From contig CM061238.1 of NCBI GenBank assembly GCA_030848705.1, positions 29,542,655-29,606,654 of the forward strand: a DNA stretch of 64,000 nucleotides, in the 5' to 3' direction. This stretch comes from Heracleum sosnowskyi (lineage: Eukaryota; Streptophyta; Magnoliopsida; Apiales; Apiaceae). Shown here one piece after another: positions 56,401-64,000 of this stretch (position 1 is its first letter; every line of letters starts with the position of its first letter). Below the pieces are notes generated by a model. The model worked only from the letters and a program-made list of their open reading frames with translations, made no database searches and was not told the origin of the DNA. The position numbers were made by a program, and so were the translations under genes.

Positions 56401-57809
56401 TGTTAGAAAATTGATAGTTTAAGGATATAATTAACTATATTCTTGATGTTAATTCGAATTTCTAATGATTGGAAGTTGTTCCTTGCTATGGGAACTTAAA
56501 CTTTCATGTATGGGTTTAATAATTTTCTTGTTTAAATCCATAAGAGAAATTGAGATGAAGGTAGTAGCTTGAAAAAGCTTGTGATAATGATGTTCATTTG
56601 TCCCACATAGAAAAGAATAAGGGGACTTGGTGGCTTTATATAGCATTACACACATGAGTAGTATACAACTACTAAGGTGTGTGATGGTGCATGGTGTTAG
56701 TGTGTGCTTCACGCGCGCACACACACACACACGCGCGCCGCCGCCTCGCCACGCACCGCACCGCACCGGACCGGACCGGGTCGGGTCGAAGGGCGATTTG
56801 GGCGAATGTCTCGGCGTAGGCGACCTGGGCGAGAGTTTTTATCTATGTGATTTAATATTTTATTAGAATTAATTTATCAAATCGGGCTGCGTTATCAGTT
56901 GTCAAATTGGGTCAGTATTTAACTAGTAAACTCTGATGGAGTTGGTTTATCAGTATTTAACTAGTAAACTCTGATGGAGTTGGTTTGTCAGTAAACTCTG
57001 ATGGACAACTAGTTAAATTCTGATGAACAACAAGTTAAACTCTGATGGTCAACAGAAACTAAACTCTGATGGGCAACAGAAACTGATATGAACCTAGACA
57101 TGATTTGATGGATATGTTTAAAATAAATATTAAATCTGTATATGTGGATAAACATGAAAAAGAAGTAACAGCTCAGGTTATTAAATTTAAATCAAAAACG
57201 TTTATTCATTAAATGGTCAGTTTTGATTTTTTATTTAATATGATCAGCTGTTACGGAAAAATTAAAGTCTGTGCTGCAGTTACGAAATTAATTGCTCATG
57301 TGCTTCAGTTACAGAAAGGAACCACTATAAATAGTGGCTCTTGTAGCTCAGTTGAAACACACAGAATTTGGCAAACACACTTCTCTCAAAACTCTCTCTG
57401 CCCTCTCTCTCCATACAGTTTTCCCTGTAGTTTTCTGGTTCTCCGGCGACTGAGGTGATGGTCGTAGTTGAGCGCTGTTGTTGCTGTGAACACCTTGCTC
57501 GGAGCTGTTTTATCCTGGAAGTAGTATCTCGCCGACAACCTGACACAGTAAGTGGGGGCGAATAACTCTTCAAGAACAGTCAGGGTTTCTCGAAGTCCTG
57601 ACGACTCAGCTATTGCTTCGTTATTTCTGTTCTTATATACACTGTTAAGCTATGGTTACAGGTACTGTTTCTGTCTCCCTGGTTATTTATCAGTTTCTGA
57701 TATGCATGCTTTCGACCTTCATGCTTTGTTTTGTTAACTTTGGTCTTGGCCTGTCATTGCTATATCTATTATATAACTGCCTCCATTTTGCTGTAGTACT
57801 TGTTTTTTC

Positions 57810-57814
<5 letters not shown>
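56401..57814 (+). mobile_element. Probable solo LTR, 1414 bp, inside a (TA)n tract
   Basis: It starts TGTTAGAAAATT and ends TTTTTTCCAACA, inverted at 10 of 12 positions, and both flanks are TATAT. Inside: a GC-rich CACACGCGCG block near 56710, six or more AAACTCTGATGG motifs at 56928-57075, a TATAAATAG box near 57328 and a CT-rich leader at 57380. No coding region is credible. The TSD is uninformative because the target is a TA repeat. Confidence 0.65.

Positions 57815-57902
<88 letters not shown>
57815..57902. repeat. (TA)n microsatellite, about 44 units
   Basis: This is the longest TA run of the window; a TA-repeat open frame here is an artefact. Confidence 0.95.
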
Positions 57903-57907
<5 letters not shown>

Positions 57908-60900
57908 AGGTTCCATGGAGACCCTCCTTATCAAGAGACCCAAGAGACTTAATCCTGACCATTCATTAATTAAAATTTTAATACATTACAATATACTATA
58001 TTTAATGGCAATCTGGTAAATACATGTAAAAGCCAATGATACTTACACTATAATTAGTGTGCATTATACGGTTTGCACTTAAACTAAACATGGGAAGATT
58101 CTTTCAAGCATATTTGATTGCATGATTGAGATTTTTTATTTTTGGAAATGAATCCGTGATTGAAATTACTCGCTGTAATGATATACACATAGAATGATAA
58201 AAGAAAAAGAAGAATAGAGTCTGCTAACCCTGGAACAGAGGCGCACAGAAACACAGACGTGAAGACACTCATATTATACGGTGATATTCATTCATATTTT
58301 TCTATAAAACATGTTTAAGTAATGCAAAACACTGAATAAAATCACAACACTAACATATTCTATGTTTTTTGACATGCAGTTCTGTTATAGATTCATCAAC
58401 CAGGGATATATCAAAGCACCTAGGAGAATCTGTGTTTCTCATTGCAAGATTGATATAAATTCTGAAACAACTTCGGAATCTACCAAGGTACTGATTTCTT
58501 GCTTTGTTGTGAGTTCTAAAACAAAATCATATTTAAAATATAGTATAATCATGATGTTTTTATGAACTATATATGTGAGTGATATAGAACTTTGAAGAAC
58601 TCTCACAAGAATCTTTTTTATGTGAACCAGTGACATGATATCATTAAGGAATCAAGAATCTTCACAAAAAAGTGAAGAGCAACGTCAAATAGTAAGATTT
58701 TAACCAGAGCTTTTGACAGATGTGGTTTCTTCTTTGATGGAAGATTAGAAAAAATGGTTTAATGAAACTAGTTTGGGGTCAATTTTGTTTTTCAATATGA
58801 GAGAATATCATGTCGAAATATGATCGTTTATTTGAATTTCTATCAACCAAAATCTTCATCCCTACTTATTAATGGAGAAAACATTTTTAGGATATTTGGA
58901 TATTTTGTATAAATCTTCCTAGAGCATGGTGAAACATTTTCGGAAAATGTTTCATTTTTCGTTAATTTTGTTATAAGTCTATATAGACCTAGTGATAACT
59001 AACATTTTCAAATCTCATACTCCTGAAGGTTTTCTTGTCGTTAAGTGTAAGTGGGTGTTGAAATTGTTTTATTTTTGTAAATATATATCTCTGTTTTTCC
59101 CTTATTATATGGTACTTTATCACATTTGATGATGTTAATGTTGATTTTTATGACAGAGTCTTTTGGAGTGGAATTTTGTTTTAGACTTTTTCTAGCAAGA
59201 AATGGAATTGGTTTATCTCAGTTTATATTCTTGTGGTTCTCGTCTAAAATTTTCACCACCTAATGGAGTTCTCTGCTTATCAATCTTGTTTAAAGGTTTG
59301 GAGCACATCTAGTGGAATTATTAGTTTTGTGGTAGTGGTGATCAAGAGCATGTCTTTTGCTTCTAGAGTTTTTTGGTCTACAACTCTTGTAATTTTTGTT
59401 TTCAAAGGGATACTCCAAATTCGAGGGAAACCTTATTGATTAATAGGACCACCATATTCTGCGCAGAATTGGCCAAACACTTGCGGAGGTTGGGAGGTTA
59501 GATCCCGTCATTGGCCTCGAGGAGTGGTGAGCAGCACCTGAATCATTGACTGAGAAACGGCAAGTGATAATATCAGCTTTATCCACTTCCTTTTCAGGTA
59601 GAAGGGGAAGGCTAAACCATCAATGTTTTTGGCTCGAAGCCTGTTTATGCTGCTTCGACGGCGCTTAGCAACATTTCCCCTGAACTACTCGCTCAAGCAG
59701 GAAGAAGTTTCTTTTCAACTGTTTTCATTTTCCTTCCCCATGCTGGTATTTGTTTAGTCATTTTGAGCTACTGGCCATAGAAAAGAATAATGCCCTCAAC
59801 CAGGGTCCTGTATAACCAAACAAACAAGAGGAAGATAACCCCCTTGGTGCATAATCTTCACTGTGCAAATACCATGTTTAGCCTTTTTTCTAATACAGCC
59901 AGAATGTGGTACTGAGTGTGTACTGTAACCTGCAAGAATGGTACTGAGTGTGTACTGCTTGGAGACAATAACTTGACCAACATCACTTAAGATGTTTCAC
60001 GAAATAGCAACGAGGACTTCAACCAATCCATGTCTCCTTATGTGCACAAGCTTTGTGTTAAATTAAGATTAAATTTCTTGTAATATTTCTTATAATTCTG
60101 AGATTTTTTAGGATGTTCTTCAAGTATTTATTATATTTTTTGGATTATTTACAATTTTTTGTTGTGTGTTTTACAATATTAGAGTAAGTGTTCTGTTTTG
60201 AAATCTAATAAAGAAGTACTTCAATATTTAACTATTGTTCTACTATCAATGTGAATAAACTTAAATAATATCAGTTATTATATTTTACTAATTGAAATTT
60301 ATTAGTACTCATAAAAATAAGTAAAACACTTTGAAGAATCTTATAAAGTCATAATGAATACTTTATAAAACACTAAAAGTAACACTTTCAAGATTCTATT
60401 AAGTGTTGTATGTGGTCATATATGTTGAAAAAAACATTGTCACATGAAAAAGTATAATATCTTTTACAAAGAGAAATGGTACACGAAAATTAAAATGGTA
60501 GTTAAAAAGTTTATTCCAACAAGATTTTCTTACGTGTAAAACTTGCAATATTAAAAATATTGTATTAAAATATTTAAGAGAATCCCGTAAAAAATAATAT
60601 TTTTCAACTTTTATAAATAATCATATTAGATTTTAATTTTTCAAAATAAGTTGTTTTCTCAAAATTACACTGAAGCACTTACAAAAACCTTTAAAATATT
60701 TGTAGTATGTCTTTTATGATATCTAAATTTTAAAATTCATATACGAATCTTATAATAAACATTGAATAAAAAAATCTAAGCGTATAAAAAAGGTAAAATC
60801 TCTAAATGTAATATTAAGACTAAAAACGCCAATTTCAATAAAAAAAATCAAATATTGTAAACTATATATTATTCAAAGTATTACTCTTAAGTAGTTATTA

Positions 60901-61315
60901 AGGGAATATCGTAAAAAATAAATTTTTACATGTTTTGTTAAAAAAAACAATAGTGAAAGTTTATTATATTTTTTTAACATATCATTCTTAAAATCTACAC
61001 TAAAACACCTAAGCCAATATTAACACTTACCAGAATGTTAATAAAATCTCTAAGTGCCACAATTGAGAAATAAAATATGTATTTATTAAATAATATTAAA
61101 GAGTCATACATTAACTTGTTGAATTAAAAGATTCAAACCTCAAACTATAAACATAAATTATACTAAAATACTTAAGAGAATCTCGTTATTTGTTTTTAAA
61201 TTTGTATACACAATCATATTGAATTTCATTTTTCTAAAAATAAGATAATTTCTCAAAATTACTCTGAAACACTTAAGCAAATTGTTTAAAAAAAATTATT
61301 CATTTTGTTAGATAT
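57903..61315. mobile_element. (TA)n-linked element with captured sequence, right end not seen
   Basis: The head GGGTAAGGTTCCATGGAGACCC, with AAGAGACCCAAGAGAC, mirrors those at 4101 and 4521. 60060-61310 is AT-rich with recurrent CACTTAAGAGAATCTCGT-type motifs, as in 4521-6028. Between them lie GC-richer pieces (58380-58487, 59440-59960) that look gene-derived but are not recognised. The copia LTR at 61316 interrupts it. Confidence 0.4.
58380..58487 (+). pseudogene. Possible captured exon, unrecognised
   Basis: 36 codons (FCYRFINQGYIKAPRRICV...) lie between an acceptor-like GACATGCAG and a donor-like AAG-GTACTG. The family is not recognised. Confidence 0.3.
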
Positions 61316-61849
61316 AATTGCTGATGTTTGTTTATCAGTGTTTAAGCAACAGGAACTGACCAGAGTTTATCAGAAGCCGGTCAGAGTTTAATTAAACTCT
61401 GACAGGGTGAAGAGTTTAAAGGAAGCCGGTCAGAGTTTATTTAAAGTCTGACAAGGTGATAGTTGAATTAGCTGTCGGTGCTGAATTGAAGATTCTAGAA
61501 GCAATATATTCTGAAGATGGAAAGAAGCAGAATATATTGATACAGCTAAGGAAACGGAATAGAAGATAAGAAGCAATCCTTAATTGATAACAATTGTATA
61601 GCTAATTTGTAGGAATATCAATTAGATAAGGATTGTGTAACTGTGTACTATATAAACACAGATAGGTTATCCCTAGAAGGGATGCGATCATTGAATATAT
61701 TATTCTTGTAACCTAGAAGCTCTTTGTGATTCATTAACATCACTAAGAGAGAATTATTTAATATAATTCAGTTTGTTGATTTACAAACCTGTGTTCTTGA
61801 TTGTTATTCTCATACATACTTGATTATATATTGTGTATTCGGCCTAACA
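61316..61849 (+). repeat. 5' LTR (534 bp) of the right-edge copia element
   Basis: It begins TGTTAG and ends CTAACA, a perfect 6-base inversion. TATATAAA at 61649-61656 is the likely promoter. Four TCAGAGTTTA-type motifs lie at 61370-61450, two of them forming a perfect 24-base palindrome at 61380-61403. Confidence 0.88.
61649..61656 (+). promoter_or_regulatory. LTR TATA box
   Basis: TATATAAA is placed 200 bases before the LTR end. Confidence 0.55.
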
Positions 61850-61851
61850 AT

Positions 61852-61863
61852 TGGTATCAGAGC
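61852..61863 (+). other. Primer binding site, initiator Met-tRNA
   Basis: TGGTATCAGAGC begins two bases after the LTR end. Confidence 0.95.
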
Positions 61864-61912
61864 CAAGGCTGTTTAATATATACAGTTTTACGATTCAAAC
61901 ACAGTAATAATC

Positions 61913-64000
61913 ATGTCTGAAGAAAATCAAACTGCTCCCAAGGCTGAACAGGTTAAGCCTAATTCTGTGAGTCGATATGAAACAATCAGGGTTCCAATTC
62001 TCAGGCCTGTAGAGTATCCAATTTGGAAGGTGAAGATGACCATGTTTCTAGAGGCTACAGATCCAGAATATCTTGACAGAATTAATGATGGTCCTCATAT
62101 GCCAACTAAATTGTCCCCTGTTGTTGATGGTCAAGAACAAAAGACTGTTCCAAAGGAAAAGAAAGATATGACTCCTGAGGACATCTCATCAATTGCAAAA
62201 GATGCAAAGGTTAGACATCTTCTCCACAGTGCTTTAGATAATGTTATGTCTAACAGAGTAATTGGCTGCAAGACTGCCAAAGAGATATGGGATGCTCTAG
62301 AAGTCAGATGCCCAGGAACAGGTGCTATCAAGAAGAATAGGAGGACCATACTAACTCAGGAGTATGAGCACTTTGATTCTAGACCTAATGAAACCTTGAC
62401 TGAGACTCATGACAGATTTTGCAAACTATTGAATGATCTGTCTCTGGTTGATAAAGAATATGAGCTTGAAGAGTCTAATCTCAAGTTTCTGTTATCTCTA
62501 CCTGAAAAGTGGGATTTAAAGACAACCACAATAAGAGATAATTATGAACTTGCTGATACAGAACTTGATGAAATCTATGGGTTGTTGAAAACTCATGAAC
62601 TGGAGATAGAACAAAGGAATAGAAGAATGAGTAAGAAGACAAAATCTGTAGCTCTCAAAGTCGAGGAGAAGCCCATTAAGAAGGAATCATCAAGGAAGAA
62701 AGCCAAGGGAAAGGCTTTAGTCATTAAATCTGAGAGTGAGTCATCAAACTCTGATGATGATTCAAACTCTGATGAAGCTTCTGATTCTGAGGATGATGAA
62801 GAATAGATGATGCAAATGGCTGCATTGATGGTAAAGACCTTTAAGAAAATGGGATTCAAGAACTTCAAGAAGGGAAAGAGATTCTCAAGGAAAGATTCAA
62901 ATTCTGAAAGGAGAAGTCTCAGAAAATCTGATGGAAGGGAGACCAAGTCTGGCAAGAAGGATAAATCTGAAATCCAGTGCTACAAGTGTAAGGAGATGGG
63001 TCATTATGCCCCAGAGTGCAAGAAAGGCAAAACTGAGAAAGCACTTATCTCTAAAGGCAAAGACTGGGCAGATACTTCAGACTCTGATGATGGAGAAAAC
63101 TATGCTCTTATGGCAACTGTCAGAGATGAGACTGAATCATCTGAAAATAAGGTACCCCTAACTACTTATGCTTATGATACTGATAATATCTCTGAGTTAA
63201 GAGTATATCTGAAAAGTGTTCATGTTAGCTATAGGGATCAGACCTTAGAGAATGAGAGAATTAAAGCTGAGAATCTTAGTCTTAAAGATAGAAACAAGTT
63301 TCTTGAAGAAGAACTTGAAAATATGAAGCAGATTCAAAAAGAAAGAGATGATGCTGTTTATGTAGAACAGGAGTTGCTGAAAAGATATAGGCAACTAGAA
63401 TCTGATTTAGAAAAGGAAAGAAAAATAATCAAAACTTGGACAGATTCTGGAAGAGACACTCATCAAGTGTTTCAGACTGATTCTGTAGGTTTAGGTTATT
63501 GTGAAAATGATGAACTGAGGTTTAAAGACAAGGTTAAGGTAAAACCACAACTTAAACCTGTGAAATTTGTTCCAGAAGCCAATAAGTTAAAATCTGTTGT
63601 AATAAGGGAAGCTGATATGGAATCAGATTAAGCTTGTGAAAAACAGGAAAATATTATAACAGAAAAACTTATGGAAGTAGAAGCTGTTAGAAAACCAGTA
63701 AAAACTTGTGAAAAACAGGTTAATGTTGGCTTGATGACAGGAAAACAGTTCAATCATAAGTTAAAAGAGGTAAAGTCTGCCATGAAACCTAAAGGGTCCA
63801 AGAAAAATAGGAATGGAAAAATAGGCATAAATAACAGAAATAATCATTTGCCTAATGCTGGTGCTTCAAGGAAAACATGTTACATTTGTGGTAGTTCTAA
63901 TCATCTTGCTAGATTTTGCACTAAGAACAAAACATATTAATTCTTTATCTTCTACATCAGGAGTAAAGAATGATTATGTAAGAGTTAAACCACAAACTTT
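61913..64000 (+). pseudogene. gag: Copia gag with two in-frame stops and a frameshift, partial
   Basis: The frame from ATG 61913 carries the UBN2-type domain (ILRPVEYPIWKVKMTMF near 25-40), an acidic patch, then TAG at 62804-62806. It resumes in the same frame at MMQMAALMVKTFKK, with CCHC knuckle CYKCKEMGHYAPEC (62978-63019) and a coiled coil near 63200-63430, then TAA at 63629-63631. After the second knuckle CYICGSSNHLARFC (63878-63919) the frame stops at 63938-63940, while the +1 neighbour reads on, indicating a one-base shift near 63930. Order, size and double knuckle match the other gags of the window. Not expressible as a full protein. Confidence 0.88.

Larger units (their letters stand above)
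61316..64000 (+). mobile_element. 5' part of a plus-strand Ty1/copia element, running off the right edge
   Basis: A 534-bp LTR (61316-61849) is followed by a Met-tRNA primer site (61852-61863) and a broken gag with two zinc knuckles. The gag plan fits the same Sirevirus-like group but is distinct from the 12.6-kb element. The base before the LTR is within CATTT, the candidate target duplication. Confidence 0.88.

Noticed and set aside
56449..56866. Frames over the CACACGCGCG block
   Set aside because: They lie in a probable LTR with simple-sequence composition and show no domain.
57652..57962. Open frames on both strands made of repeated Tyr-Ile
   Set aside because: They are translations of the (TA)n microsatellite and have no protein features.

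Overview
This window is eukaryotic nuclear DNA from a plant, almost certainly a eudicot. It is AT-rich and dominated by transposable elements: Ty1/copia elements primed by initiator Met-tRNA, a Ty3/gypsy Tat-type 3' end, a plant L1-type LINE, Helitrons, hAT and Stowaway MITEs and solo LTRs. The one convincing host gene is a small three-exon coding sequence with GT-AG introns that resembles the plant mitochondrial ATPase-inhibitor-like family. The species cannot be fixed from sequence alone. No bacterial-type features, CRISPR arrays, rRNA or tRNA genes were seen.

Layout. 1-2700: 3' end of a Tat-lineage Ty3/gypsy element read on the plus strand. It has an antisense ORF with a putative gypsy-type transposon (PF04195-like) domain running off the left edge, an 8-copy 99-bp tandem repeat in the 3' untranslated region, a polypurine tract and a 507-bp 3' LTR. 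2701-6028: AT-rich intergenic DNA with two elements that begin beside (TA)n runs. 6029-18655: a complete, very young Sirevirus-like copia element on the minus strand, with 1053-bp LTRs differing at one base seen by eye, TSD ATAAT, gag, pol and a 1362-aa third ORF in the envelope position. 18864-27976: a 5'-truncated LINE into which a second, truncated copy of the same copia family (19684-25813) is inserted. 27977-34845: AT-rich repeats, an LTR, a decayed copia fragment and a 1283-bp solo LTR with TSD TTGAG. 34846-37350: a Helitron end with B3-like and RNase H-like remnants, then a fold-back element.

37600-41150 is the gene island: a CT-rich 5' leader, a 5'UTR intron, coding exons 38468-38569, 40049-40087 and 40892-40969, and a possible alternative last exon at 40623-40673. 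41339-43080 holds MITEs, a 473-bp near-perfect palindrome and an F-box remnant. 44258-52499 is a nest of minus-strand Helitrons, each with a CCGTGC...GCACGG hairpin followed by CTAG, containing a 967-bp hAT MITE with an 8-bp TSD. 52500-56400 holds a Stowaway MITE, simple repeats, a 653-bp solo LTR with TSD GGTGC and another Helitron end. 56401-57814 is a probable 1.4-kb solo LTR inside a (TA)n tract. 57903-61315 is a third (TA)n-linked element with a possible captured exon. 61316-64000 is the 5' end of a plus-strand copia element with a broken gag.

The most unusual signal is in the intact Sirevirus and its sister. A short (G/A)CTGTC motif is repeated more than 50 times across the LTR, gag, the pol linker, the pol-ORF3 spacer and ORF3, where it encodes KDAV/KDTV repeats. 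The gag and pol frames of both copies are separated by one in-frame stop, followed by a conserved TTTTGCAG.
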